64,000 nucleotides of DNA from NCBI GenBank assembly GCA_039621445.1, contig CP154954.1, positions 23,262,954-23,326,953 of the forward strand. Direction: 5' to 3'. Both the position numbers and the translations under genes were made by a program. This DNA comes from Euglena gracilis. Its lineage: Eukaryota > Euglenida > Euglenophyceae > Euglenales. Every line of letters starts with the position of its first letter. Within the stretch, counting starts at the first letter, position 1. This document shows positions 37,946 through 48,449 of this stretch, piece by piece. Under the pieces are notes generated by a model, which was not told where the DNA came from, did not search any database, and saw nothing but the letters and a program-made list of their open reading frames with translations.

Positions 37946-38298
37946 TCAGCATGGTGAATTCTCCACACCAGTAAAGATTCTTGAGAACAGTTGGACTGGT
38001 AAGAAGTTGAAACTTGATCTTGATAACATAAACTTGATAAACACATCCTTGTAACTTGAATCCCTCCAGTTTTCACTTCTCAGACATCTGATGTCCAAAA
38101 AAAAAGATTCTTTTCCAGGGCACGTTGCGTACCTGTGGACGGTTGGAGCATGGAAGGGAAAAAATAAGGAATGGCGGATCGTTCGCGATTTGGGTAATAG
38201 CACGGGGTTTATTAACGCGGGGTTTTTTAGCGCGCTTCGGCCGTGGAGCGCGCGGTAATACAGCGCGCCTAAAATGGCCGCGTTTAAGCCCGAGCGGG
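37946..38298. other. Non-coding, partly GCGC-rich
   Basis: Reading frames on either strand show no recognisable protein; 38200-38290 has ACGCGGGG and GCGCGC words related to 36890-36970 in inverted order. Confidence 0.45.
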
Positions 38299-38333
38299 AA
38301 TTACCCACCCGCGGTAATTGTCGGTCCCCGGTA
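38299..38333 (-). repeat. 35-bp inverted repeat, right arm
   Basis: Reverse complement of 36859-36893 without mismatch. Confidence 0.85.
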
Positions 38334-38780
38334 GCTCGGGGGGGGGGGGGAAACGCCTGGGTGGATCTCCGTACATACCAGGGGACATGCAACATCAACG
38401 CCAACGTTGCCCATTTGCGCGGGGCCCCAGCTCTTGACCTCGCAGTCGGGGATCCATCAGGTTCGCAGCACAAGCAAGCAATGTCAGCAGCAGGGAATTC
38501 TGGGATGGTTGGGTGCACGGATGGAGCCACGGCCAATAAAAACCCCCGTCAAGGTACCATTGCCAACAGGTACCATTGCCAACAGGCACCACCAAAGACC
38601 CCTGATATGTGAAGAACATCTCGTCCCGCTCCTCCACCAGGCTGTCCACCTTGCGTTGCTCTGCGGGGGCCAAGCAGCTCAACGTACCAGCCTAGGGTAC
38701 ACTGGGCCGCCTGCACGAACCCCACGAACGAACTGAGGTGCGTGGTCAGGCGGGCGAGTGCTCCGCCCAAAAGTGTTCAC
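38334..38780. other. Unassigned stretch with tandem GGTACCATTGCCAACAG
   Basis: A 17-bp unit GGTACCATTGCCAACAG/GCACC occurs twice at 38554-38590. No gene recognised. Confidence 0.45.
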
Positions 38781-38784
38781 GGTT

Positions 38785-39060
38785 TCCCATTGGAGGCTAG
38801 GTAGTCCACTTCGGGACCCTGGACCGCCCCTCCCCCCTTCCCCCTGTTCAGTTCACTTCGGAAGTGAACAGGGGGTCCCGAGACCCCCCCCCCCCGTGTT
38901 CCTGGATGTACTTGTTCACTTCGGGAAAAAACCGAAAAACGGAACGACCGGCGAACACCGAAAAGGACATTTTTTTCAAAAAAGTTTCGGCCCCCCCTTC
39001 TCCAGGAAGGCAACATGTCAGTTCAGTTCGGAAGTGAACAGGGGTGTACCGAGGCTTGAA
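38785..39060 (-). repeat. Dispersed repeat with GTTCACTTCGGAAGTGAAC palindromes, copy 1
   Basis: The reverse complement matches 45315-45640: TCCCGAAGTGGAYTACCTAG, TCTCGGGACCCCC, TGTTCACTTCC and GAAGTGAACAAGTAC occur in related positions. Holds two GTTCACTTCSGAAGTGAAC palindromes. Confidence 0.75.
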
Positions 39061-39191
39061 AAACTGTTTAACGTTCACAGTTTCCAAGTGGGAAATCGTG
39101 AACATAATTTTTTGAGAAAAATCATCAACAAAGAAAGAGGTTGTTGATGTACACAATGCGATCTCCACAGCCATGAAGTGCCATTAAACAA

Positions 39192-39560
39192 ATGGATGCT
39201 CAGATGCCTGATCCCCCCACCGTCGACCAATTTGAGGCAGTTTTGCGCCCCACCATGTCCTTAGGAAGGTCAACGGTTGATGCCCTTTTGGGCTCTCTTC
39301 CAACCAGTGGTGATCAGAAGAAAAAAAATATCCCCAAGAACCACACTATAATGAAGGCTATCCAATATTTGGATATTTGCAAGCCGCTTGCAGGTCGAAT
39401 GGCTGAAACCAGGCTTTGCCGACGGGTGCAAAACTTATTCCATCGTGAACTTGTCCAACGTGTTGACCCAACCCTCAGGACGGGACCGGTTGACCCCAAA
39501 GGAATGGAAACGACTGGAGTTGGAGGTCTGTGTCCAATTCCTTCTATCTTATTTACTGTA
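39192..39560 (+). pseudogene. Unknown coding fragment
   Basis: 147-codon frame reading PPTVDQFEAVLRPTMSLG, KNHTIMKAIQYLDICKPL and RVQNLFHRELVQRV, plausible helical protein; a second frame after ~39480 continues LTPKEWKRLELEVCVQF. Ends in a G17 run at 39590. I do not recognise a family; a transposon fragment is likely from context. Confidence 0.38.
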
Positions 39561-39617
39561 CACCAGTGGTGTAGAAACAATTTTTTTCTCGGGGGGGGGG
39601 GGGGGGGGGGAGATCCT

Positions 39618-39668
39618 GGACAGAAGCGAAGTTAGCGCCAGCCATAAACAGACAAGAAGCCTTAGGGG
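39618..39668 (-). repeat. Inverted copy of hAT-fragment segment
   Basis: About 51 bp; the reverse complement is nearly identical to 41512-41564 (AAGGCTTCTTGTCTGTTTAT, GGCTGGCGCTAACTTCGC). It lies just before a GTGACC array at 39671-39702. Confidence 0.88.
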
Positions 39669-39699
39669 TGTTCCCCCGTGACCTCCCCCCCCCCCCGTG

Positions 39700-40365
39700 A
39701 CCATAGTTGGCGTTTTTTTGTCTTTTTTTAAAAAAAACCAAAGCAACGTGTTTTTTCTGAAAAAAAAACGCCAAAAAACAAAAGAGAAATTTCATTAAAA
39801 AAATTGTTATGAAACACCAAACCATACTTCGAATCCGACTAAGTTCAAAAACTGCCAAAAAAAAAGTCAAAAACATCTAAAACTGCAAAAAAATTGCAAC
39901 TTTATGACTTTTTCATTTTTGTGGAAAAATTTTTTTTGGCAGAAATGACCCAGAAGTTGCCAAAAATGGTTGAAAATATGCATTCAAAATTTTTTTTGTG
40001 CAAAACCTTGTGGGCATTCTTTCATTCATTTCAAGAAAAGGGATTACATGAAAATCCTTTAGAAATGCAAGCATTCTGCATCCGAAGGGCAGAAAAGTCC
40101 CACCTCCACCCCCACCCGAGCCTCAAATCTCTCCTATGTTGGCAACATACTCGGGGGCTAAGTCGTTTTTGTGGCTCGCTTTGGCATTGGCGGGGGGGGG
40201 GGGGACTCCGCCCCTTCTCGGATAACAAAATCCCTTCTATGTTGGCAACATACTTGGCGGGGTAAGTCCTTTTTGTGCGAAATTTTGCCGTAATATTGAA
40301 AATCCAACGGGAGAGGTGTTCTTTTGCCAAAAGTGGCCCAAAATGGGCATTTCCCCCCCAAGTTT
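39700..40365. other. Non-coding A/T-rich, then a ~110-bp duplication
   Basis: A/T homopolymers to 40000. ATGTTGGCAACATACTCGGGGGCTAAGTC-like sequence at 40134 recurs at 40239, 105 bases on; the same words occur at 51035-51235. Confidence 0.55.
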
Positions 40366-40465
40366 TTGCATATTCACCCCCGATTGGGGGGTTTTGGAGC
40401 CACCTGGGTGCGTTTTGGCTGGTGTTGGGGTGATTTGGACAAAAGTTTTTTTCAGGGGGGGGTAG
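40366..40465 (+). repeat. Dispersed GCATATTCACCCCC repeat
   Basis: GCATATTCACCCCCGATTGGGGGG, a variable middle, then GGGGTGATTTGGACAAAAG. Also at 51377-51475, 55830-55925, 58793-58890 and 61525-61615. CCCCCGATTGGGGG is a hairpin. Confidence 0.85.
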
Positions 40466-40570
40466 TCGGCTGACTACCCACTACCCCCCTCCCCCCACCC
40501 CGTCTTGCCGACTAGTTACCGACCAGGCCCAGTCGGCCGACCAATTGGGTAGTCGGCCGACCACCCACTA
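40455..40570. repeat. AGTCGGCCGACT cluster
   Basis: TAGTCGGCTGACTACCCACTA, CAGTCGGCCGACCA and TAGTCGGCCGACCACCCACTA within 115 bases. Same words at 50495-50635 and in the inverted ends of 51512-52001. Confidence 0.8.
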
Positions 40571-41335
40571 GCGGGGGCTCGAGGTGTGTTTTTTTCCCTG
40601 GACCCAGGGGGCAGTGTGAAGGGTGATGTTGTTGATGAGGTTTATGCCCTTGGGCTCTCGAACAGTTTCATACGTCGCGCGATTTGGCCACAAAAATGAT
40701 CGGTAGACAAGGATGAGGTTTATTTTTTTTGCTGGGGGGGTGGGAGGGCGGCCCCCTCCGGGCACTCGAACAGTTTCATATGCCGCGCGACTTGACCACA
40801 AAGCGCGATTTGGCCACAAAAATGATCGATCAGAAGAAATAACACCCATATTTCCGGGGCTATGGTGGGTGAGGGGGGGGGTGAGAGAGGGGGGGTGAGG
40901 GGTGAGGGGTGGGTGAGGGGTGGGGTAGGGGTGGGTGAGGGTGAGGGTGGGTGAGGGGGCCCCACTTTGTGCCATAACTCGACTTATTTGACAGAATTGT
41001 GTGGACAGCATATTTTTTTTCGAAGAATGTGAAACGTTTTCTCGGCGCAAAACGGCATCAATTGTGAAGTTCACCGGGGGGGGTCCGCACCCCCCCCCCT
41101 CCCGTACTGCCTAACCTCCCTTATGTGCACCCCCCATACCTCACCCACCACTCACCCCCCAACCCTCACCCCCCCTCACCCCCCCCTCACCCACCCCCAC
41201 CCCCCCACACACCCCCCCCCCTCACCCACCCCTCACCCCGGGTGAGGGGGCCCCACTTTGTGCCATATGTGAATAAGTCAGTGGATCCCCCCCGTCGTTA
41301 AAAAAAAAACCCTGCCTGGGACGTATCCCAGCTGC
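40571..41335. repeat. GGGTGAGG / CCTCACCC complementary minisatellites
   Basis: GGTGAGGGG-type units at 40865-40960 and CCCTCACCCC-type units at 41145-41240 are mutually complementary and separated by ~185 bases. GGGTGAGGGGGCCCCACTTT occurs after both (40945, 41240). A smaller duplication (GAACAGTTTCATAYGYCGCGCGA) is at 40659 and 40768. No gene. Confidence 0.75.
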
Positions 41336-41344
41336 CCCCCCCCC

Positions 41345-41575
41345 CCCCGACAAGTTCTGGGACGACACCAAGTTGTGTGTGCTGGGCAGGGGAAAAAAAA
41401 TCTCTGCTGCCGACCTCCACCGCTGATGTCGAGCGCCTATGGTCCCTTGTTGGCCACCTCTCTGAGGGCCGCGAACACGCAGTGCTGGAAAGGAAATCCC
41501 CCCTTAGTTGCACTAAGGCTTCTTGTCTGTTTATGGCTGGCGCTAACTTCGCTTCTGGCCCAGTTTGCTGCGTGG
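41345..41575 (+). pseudogene. hAT transposase C-terminal dimerisation fragment
   Basis: DDTKLCVLGRGKKSLLPTST then ADVERLWSLVGHLSEGREHAVLE matches the hAT C-terminal pattern (P-x-S/T-S-A-x-x-E-R-x-F/W-S, then R-x-x-L). After ERKSP a frame change gives the leucine-rich LRLLVCLWLALTSLL ending at TGA ~41574. The rest of the transposase is absent. Residues from the LRLL segment are encoded by the 51-bp block copied in reverse at 39618-39668. Confidence 0.6.
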
Positions 41576-42009
41576 TGAGTGGGAAATCCCCGCCCCCCTG
41601 TTGGGCCTGTCATAATTGTTTTTTTCCCCTTTCGGCCCAGGGTTTGGAGATCGTACTGCTGAAAATTTCTGAAAGAGTGATATTTTTGATATTTTTCGCC
41701 ATTTTGGGGGGGGTCCAGGGTTTGGACAGTCCGGTTTTTTTTTTGAACCCAGGGTTTGGACAGTGTTCCCCTTGGCCAACTTTCCGGCTCTGTTGCTGGC
41801 TCATGGCGGACAACTTTCATAAAGAACCATTCGTAAAACAAAATCAGGTTTCAGCTGCCCCTGGGTTTATTTTTCAGGCATTCCATTGTTCATCCAATTA
41901 CTCTGCTGTTTGTCTCTGTTACGGATGCCCGAGACTCAGTTTTAGTTCGTTCCGCTGCTTTAGGGGTTGGGGGGCATTCCTGATGTTAAGGTTGTGTTTA
42001 TAGCAACAT

Positions 42010-42125
42010 GGCTTTGGTCAAAGTCTGTGTTTCTAAACACAGACTTTGCCGTGCCGGAGTCTGTGTTTAGAAACACAGACTCTGACCTAAGTCTGTGTTT
42101 CTAAACACGGACTCCGACCTAGAAA
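42010..42125. repeat. GTCTGTGTTTCTAAACACAGAC palindrome cluster
   Basis: Three tandem ~45-bp units, each a 20-24-bp nearly perfect palindrome around TTTCTAAA/TTTAGAAA, separated by GCCGTGCCGG and GACCTA. Confidence 0.88.
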
Positions 42126-42550
42126 ACTGTGTTCACAATATCTGGACCCCGAAACCAGCATTCCGGTCGCAAAAGGGAGGACATTTGTCAATCATAAAAA
42201 CAGACATTTATCCTTGTCAGTCAGAAACCTAGGGAGTTATTTACATCGGTTTTGTCAAAAATGTTACGGCGAGACCATTAGAGCATTAATGCTGCCCCGT
42301 CATTTATGGACCCGGCGTTTCTCTATTGATGGCTGGAACAAGCAAGCGTCTGCGGATTCAGCAGAAACAACACTGTCCCTGGGCGTTGTTCGCCGACCAT
42401 GAAGGAGGTTTGCTTTGCTCCTTCCCCCCGTTGGCGAGTAAAAAACACCGCGGCACCGTAGTTCAAACACCAGGAAAACATTTCCTTCAACTTCCAAAAC
42501 TGACGGGGGAAGGAGACCAGCAAGATGAACATCACAAAAAAACAATTATG
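42126..42550. other. Possible coding scrap, unassigned
   Basis: A short frame on the plus strand (42214-42402) reads LGSYLHRFCQKCYGET and HLWTRRFSIDGWNKQ; it might be a transposase relic, but no motif decides it. Confidence 0.3.
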
Positions 42551-42552
42551 CC

Positions 42553-42830
42553 CTTTTCTGGCCATGACCTGTGGCCTAAAACTGGCCACGAGTTTTGCGT
42601 GGCCAAACGACCTGTGACCCAAAACTGGCCATGACCTGTGGCCCAAAATTGGCCACGACCTATGACCCAAAACTGGCCACCACCTGTGGCCAAAACTGGA
42701 CACGACCTGTGGCCCAAAACTGGCCAGCACATCTGGCCCAAAACTGGCCAGGACATCTGGCCCAAAACTGGACAGATGTGCTGGCCCAAAACTGGCAAGC
42801 ACATCTGTCCACCACATCTGGCCCAAACCT
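42553..42830. repeat. ~22-bp tandem repeat, GGCCCAAAACTGGCCA
   Basis: Twelve or so units of CTGTGGCCCAAAACTGGCCACGAC and variants (CATCTGGCCCAAAACTGGCC). TGGCC/GGCCA arms make each unit self-complementary. Confidence 0.9.
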
Positions 42831-42949
42831 TTCCCAAGATGTGGCATCAAAAAATGATTCAAATCTTTGTAAAGCAAATCAAAACCAGATTACCATTTCG
42901 TTGAAAACAAAACGGACAGACAAAAAAACAATTTTCAAGATTCTAGTCA

Positions 42950-43080
42950 CAGCAACAGGAATCAGAAAATATACACGGTGTCTCTGATGGTCGTAACAAA
43001 AACAAAATGGAACAGTTTAGTAGGGACATGTTCAGGTCCAGAAAACCAACTTCCACTGACTTCATTTCACCTCAAGCACA
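42950..43080 (+). repeat. Dispersed repeat, copy 2
   Basis: Diverged direct copy of 37821-37945. Just left of a minus-strand frame that may be a transposase scrap. Confidence 0.65.
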
Positions 43081-43350
43081 GAACAATTGCTTGCCAGTGA
43101 GATCTGCGAGAGAAAAGTACATTCACCGACAGAATTGTTTGGCAAACCTTTGTAATCAGCGGGGCAAACCTTTGTAATCTTCACACTACAAATCCAACAC
43201 AAAGTTTCCATCCAGCCATCCATGGCGATGGTGCACTTCCAGTTCTTGATGAACTCCTTCACAGCTTGTGCACAAAGTGAACCAGCCGAGCAGCGGTGCC
43301 CTGTATGTATAAGGTGTTGCCTAGGAGGATCACTCCGAGCCAAAGTCCTG
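43062..43350 (-). pseudogene. Possible transposase scrap, unassigned
   Basis: Reads CAQAVKEFIKNWKCTIAMDG then WMETLCWICSVKITKV. The DGW following a hydrophobic strand recalls hAT proteins, but this is weak. The rest of the open frame is low in protein character. Confidence 0.28.
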
Positions 43351-43489
43351 TGATGGTAAGAGAAATGTACAGCGGTGAGTATACAACAGTGTGGTGAGAA
43401 AATGTACGACGTTCGAGTCAGGTGAGAGCTATTTACAACACAACGTAAAATCGTCGTCGGGGAAGGGAAGGGATAGAGGGAGTACACCG

Positions 43490-44085
43490 CAAAACACCTC
43501 CGCTTTGAAAATGAGCAAAGCCCACTTTCTCCTGCCCTGTAGGAGGGCGGACATTAATAAGGGATGGGCCATTCCCAACGCGGACCGGGGTTTCTGTTTT
43601 TGACAAATGTCTGAATGTCATATTACGGTCAATTGTCTGTCAGAAACCCTTGTCATTTGTCAAAATTGGGAATGCTGCCCGAAACATCCCAATGATGCAG
43701 AAATAAATGCCAGGACATCTTGAAACCCCAAGGCTGCCCGAATGGAGTTGGACATATTTTTTCTGTCCCAAGTGGCCCAGAGGGTGGTTCCCCAAAAAGA
43801 TCACCATACAAGGCAACATCCAGTGGTTCCTCTTGGTGCTCATCAATTTTTGGAACCTACCAAAGAACTCTTCGACCGTGGGTGCAGCGCCCAGAGCATC
43901 CTTAGCAACGTTGCAAAGTGCAGCAGGCCAAAATTCAGGAGACGATGTCATCTTTCACCTCTATTCCCATATTTAACTGTAATGTTACCACTATTTCAAA
44001 AGGATTCTAGTTGAAGACCACAGACGGCGGCCAAAATCTGCCCGGCGGCCACATATTCTTATTCCGAAACTTCCAACAGTCCCAG
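43490..44085. other. Unassigned, possibly a minus-strand gene scrap
   Basis: 43951-43640 minus reads AAPTVEEFFGRFQKLMSTKR and WMLPCMVIFLGNHPLG, plausible protein but unrecognised; no start or splice signal supports it. Confidence 0.3.
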
Positions 44086-44089
44086 ATCT

Positions 44090-45076
44090 GTACAGCGGAT
44101 CCCAATTCAGCTTCGCTTGGACTTTCTCCAGAAGGAGGTCTCCAGACATCTCCTTTGATTCCCCACTATTTTTGAGAAAATTTAGAAGAAGTGGGTTTTT
44201 GACCCAAAACAGGGCCGAAAACAGCTAAGTCGCAAGCCTGCACGCTGTTTTGGACCGTATATCAGCCATATTTCGGGCCAGGCGGGGAGTTGTGGGGAAA
44301 TCAAAATACTGGTAGATAGGGCGTTCCAAGGGCTTCAATTTAGGTCTCCGAACATTTCCTTTGAGTTTGCTTCATTTTTGAGATATTTTGAAAACATCAA
44401 TTTTTTGACCCCGAAAGCAGCCCAAAATGGCCCCCTGAAATGGCCAAATTTGGCCGAAAAATGGCCGTAGCTCGGGCCACACAAAGAGTTGGGCATTCCA
44501 AGGGCTTCATTTTTGCTCTCCGGACACTTTCTTTGATTTTTCTTCACTGTTGAGATATTTTGGAAATCCCGGTTTTTTTTACCAAAAAAAAACGGTCCCA
44601 AAAATGCCCCAAAATGGTCGTTTTGGGCCGCGTGTCGGCGGCCAAAACGGCGAACGGGGGGCGATAGAGGGCATCCAGGGGTACATTTCATCAGTGGGAC
44701 ACTTCTGGAAATAATGTACGTTTTCTCGGGATATTTTTGAAAAATTGTTTTTTTTTGACCGATTTTTGGACCCCGGCGAAATGGCAGAGTCGGAAGAGGG
44801 GGGGGGGCAATCCCACTCAGTTTGGACCCCTTCGTGCGTGAATAACTCGGGCCTGGCGGGGAGTTGGGGGTCAAACAGAGGTGATTCGGAAACTAGAAAT
44901 CCAGTCGCTCGCAACTGAAAAAAAAATCCGGGAACCGGGCTGGGGTCATGGTGATAACCCGCGGTTTTCACAGTGTACCCCGAGGGAGGGGAGGGCGGGG
45001 GGGGGGTGTCAAACCCCCCCTTTTCCCCGGTGGTAAGCTTCGCTTTTACCCATAAAGGGATAAGAGCTCAGCGACC
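44090..45076 (+). repeat. Solitary diverged copy of the distal satellite
   Basis: Contains three ~219-bp-type monomers (GGCGGGGAGTTG, GATAGGGCGTTCCAAGGGCTT, CGAACATTTCCTTTGA, GAGATATTTTGAAAA), then GAATAACTCGGGCCTGGCGG and GGTGATTCGGAAACTAG, a G run and the hairpin tag at 45032-45076, in the same order as at 57480-58261. Confidence 0.9.
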
Positions 45077-45314
45077 TTCCTGTGCTGTTCCCATGGGCCA
45101 CGAACTCAAACCAAGTTAGACCCAAAAGGCCCCCAAAATGCCAAAATGAAGCCTTTTTGGTTCGCATGCTTGAAAATTGCACCTCCCCAACATCCATTTG
45201 GGCGTTTGTTCGGAATTTGACTGGAACCAACCAAAAAAATTCCATTTTCTCTTCTTGTTCCAAGAATCCTTACAAAAAATGGCTTGACACTGTACCCGTC
45301 GTTCCGGGTTTTTG

Positions 45315-45640
45315 GGGTTTCCGGAAGTGAACAAGTACAGCCAGGTACCCCCTCCTTTATTTGACCCCCCCTTAATTGAGCATTTGGGTCCAGGAATTTT
45401 TTTTTCATGCGCAAAGGTGCCGAAATTTTTTTTGCCCTCTCTCCAAAGGAATTCCTGACACCCCCCTCTTATTTGACCCCCCCATTTGAGCATTTGGGTG
45501 TCCTTTGGCCCGTGGGTGTGCTCAAATAAAGGGGGGGTACACGGGGGGGGGGTCTCGGGACCCCCCCTGTTCACTTCCAAATGAACAAGGGAGGGTCCGG
45601 GGTCCCGAAGTGGATTACCTAGCCTCCACAATACCCCCAA
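45315..45640 (+). repeat. Dispersed repeat with AAGTGAAC palindromes, copy 2
   Basis: Plus-strand relative of 38785-39060, with an extra block containing TTTGACCCCCCYTTAATTGAGCATTTGGGT, itself duplicated (45359, 45473). Confidence 0.72.
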
Positions 45641-46219
45641 TTAATTGCTAATTGAGACCCAAAAAAACACAAAGCGAGTCCAGTAGGAGGTTTGGCATTT
45701 TACAAGGACACTCGCCACAGGGGGGTTCCCATTTTGCCATGTCAAAGGCGTTGGCCTACCAGGGGGGGGTTCCTATGGTAGAGAGCACATGTTGGTTCGA
45801 TTTTGGCGGACTGGTTTCCCGATGCAAAGTTTTCCGCAGCGCCCCGGCTAGACCTGCGGCGCACCCCTTGGACAGTGGGGGGGGGCAACTGTGCAGGGGA
45901 GAGGGGGGCATGTGTACTGCCAACACTCCTTTTGTGGAAAACAACCAAAAGCATTGGTGCTGCAGTCATTTTAGCTGGATTCGGGTTCAACCTTGCGATC
46001 AAGGGAAATTTGGTATCATCCTTTTTGCTTTTATTTTTTTTGCTATTTTTTTATTATTTTCTTTAATAAAAAGCAAAAAAGTGTTTTTTTTTTAAAAGAA
46101 ATGCCAGATGGAGGACAACTTCGCCCCATTTTTTCCGAAAAAAGCAAGAAAAAATTGGGGTGTTGAGGACATCTTGCCCATCTTTGTGTGGTGGATTCCC
46201 ACCCACCCACACACACTCG

Positions 46220-46258
<39 letters not shown>

Positions 46259-46370
46259 TTCCCTTCAGTTAACTTTTTTTTGGATCTCATTCAATGTTAC
46301 ATTTATGCCACCAAGTATGCTCAACGATGTCCTCCTTTTCCTTCATTTCCTGGACTCAGCCATAAGTTGA
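45641..46370. other. Non-coding, with CA/CG microsatellite
   Basis: (CA)n-(CG)n-(CA)n at 46207-46257; T/A runs at 46020-46110. No supported gene. Confidence 0.5.
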
Positions 46371-46564
46371 CAATTGTCATTAAAGATGGAGTTCCGCACA
46401 GATCTTGCGTTTGGCACAAAAGTGCCCCCATGGACGGAATCTTTGGATCGAGTCAAGGAGAGGGCTATGAACTCCTTGCCACGGAAGGCAAGGCTAGAGT
46501 ATGTCCTTGTGACTGCATGGTCATCGTCAAACCTTATGCAATGCAGAATGGACCCCCCATGTGA
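46371..46564 (+). pseudogene. Short coding scrap, unknown
   Basis: Frame reads LTIVIKDGVPHRSCVWHKSA, DGIFGSSQGEGYELLATEGK and CDCMVIVKPYAM, ending at TGA. It looks like real protein for ~60 residues; no family recognised. Confidence 0.3.
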
Positions 46565-46754
46565 ACCATTTAAAATTCAAAGTACAATCCTCTTTTAATG
46601 ACATGGAGGCTGGGTTGCAGATGCAATTTTTTTGGACTCCCAAATGTTAATGATTTGGCAAGTCTACTCGAAACATATTTGCCAACATGATCTCGCAATG
46701 AAGCAAAAGCATCAGCTGCCCATACTGAAGAATATTCAAAGTTGTGTGGAAGAA

Positions 46755-46925
46755 TATGGGCCCCCTCAAAGTGGCCACCCTTCAGGCACTGTGGGACTCA
46801 AAATGGCCACTTGGGGGGGACACTTTGGTTGGGAATCAATTTTGGCTTTTGAGGGGGGTAAACCAAAATTTTCCAAAAAGTTTTGGCCATTTTTTTTGGG
46901 GGGGGGCGCTTTGAGGGGGTAACCC
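46755..46925 (+). repeat. Dispersed repeat, partner of 31970-32130
   Basis: CTCAAAGTGGCCACCCTTCAGGCA, AAAATGGCCACTTGG and GACACTTTGG appear in the same order as in the partner. Confidence 0.65.
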
Positions 46926-47077
46926 AGGTTTTGAGCAGTGTTGAACTCTTTACCCACCTGCTGGTGTCATGAGGCAACAAATGTGGTTGCCAGCAGCCGG
47001 GAGGTTCAGTTGTGGGAGAATCAAATGACATAATTCGCCACCATTTTTTGTAGGGATTTCGGGGGGGATTGACATCC

Positions 47078-48000
47078 GCAATTTTCCCTCAACTTCAACA
47101 ATTTCCTGCAATTTTTCCTGCAATTTCCGCATTTTTTCCGCAATTTTTTCTCTTTCCGCAATTTTTCCGCATGAACCTGAGATAGAAGGAGAAATGAGTT
47201 TTGGCCATGCCTTGAACGTTTTACAAGGCAACCGAGGTGCTTTTTTTTTGTTATTTTGTTATTTTGTTGCAAATTTGCCAAATTTTGCCAAGTTTCAGCG
47301 GAACGAGGTTACCATCATAGTGGCTGGCCTGTTTTTTTTTTGAAGTTGTTTTTTTAAATTTAACATTTTTTAAAAAAAATGCACAAAAAAAAACGCCCAA
47401 GAGGGTTTGCGGGATTTTTTTTTGGCTTTTTTTCAGTGCTTAGGAAGGCGCCGGCCACACCTTTCTGCCGAAAAGGCGGGAAAGCTTACCTTTGTTTTTC
47501 GTTCCTTGAACGAAGGTCGACGACAGACAGTTCTGACTTTGATGACCAAGGACCTTCGGAAAGCAGGGGGGGGAGAAAATTGCACCGTGCAATTTTTGCA
47601 ATTTTGTGCAATTTTCGATTTTCCTGAAATGTGCAATTTTTTGCAATTTTGTGCAATTAGTTGCACATGGCCCACAATATTTTGTTTTGGAAAATGTCAA
47701 TTTTTGATGCAATTGAGAACTTATCGTTTTTTTTTTGCTGGGAAAATGATGTGCGTAGTGAAAATTTCCGTTCAAAGGCTGTTTATTGTTGGTTCACTCA
47801 GTGTGCAAACCCTATCTTGAGTCCCCTGTCCAGGTGTCTTTGATACTTTTTCAACATTACAAAAAGCCATCAATTTTCTAAGTCCCCTCAAGCAGAAATG
47901 TGTATATTCCCGATATCAATTTTGCCGCAATTTTTCCGCAATTTCCGCAATTTTTCCGCAATTTTTCCGCAATTTTTCCGAAGGCCTCCGATATCAATTC
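47078..48000. repeat. GCAATTTT / CCGCAATTTTT arrays
   Basis: Degenerate 9-12-bp units at 47078-47170 (CCGCAATTTTTT), 47580-47670 (GTGCAATTTT) and 47928-47985 (CCGCAATTTTT). Another at 48695-48738. Apparent peptides here are repeat artefacts. Confidence 0.85.
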
Positions 48001-48440
48001 CCCCCCCCCTGCCTGCTAGCTAGTACCCCCCCCCCTATTCGGACTAGCTGCAGTCACTGCGAACCCTTAAAAAAATAGCCTGATGTCAAAGTCCCTTCAA
48101 AACTGCCACCTACATCAGGGTTTCCAGTTTTTTTTTTGGAATACTCTGAGCCCAGAAACATCAGGGTTTTCTTCCACCATCCCCCCCTGCAACTTCTCCT
48201 GTTCTCGTCACAAAATAATTGCGGCAGTTGAGCTCCCTCCCTTTGAGAACTGTCATGTTTTTGTTTGGTTGCTCTGAGCAAATGAAAGTGAGTCCAGGGC
48301 GACCACAGACTGCAGTTATGCTGCAGTTATGCTCCTGATTGAAGGGATGCTGAGAACACCCCTGTCCAATGACCGCCAAATTTCATCTCCTTTCAGGGTG
48401 AGGTCGCTAAAACAGCCAATGTTTATCCCCGACTGGTAAA
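48001..48440. other. Unassigned spacer
   Basis: ACATCAGGGTTTTC occurs twice (48112, 48158) and TGCAGTTATG twice (48310, 48321). No gene. Confidence 0.4.
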
Positions 48441-48449
48441 CCTCCCTCC

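Noticed and set aside
43062-43951. hAT transposase N-terminal exons on the minus strand
   Set aside because: Only a DGW tripeptide and general composition support it; strand also differs from the hAT fragment at 41345. Kept as low-confidence scraps.
46207-46257. CA/CG microsatellite as Z-DNA element
   Set aside because: Common microsatellite; nothing nearby suggests a role.
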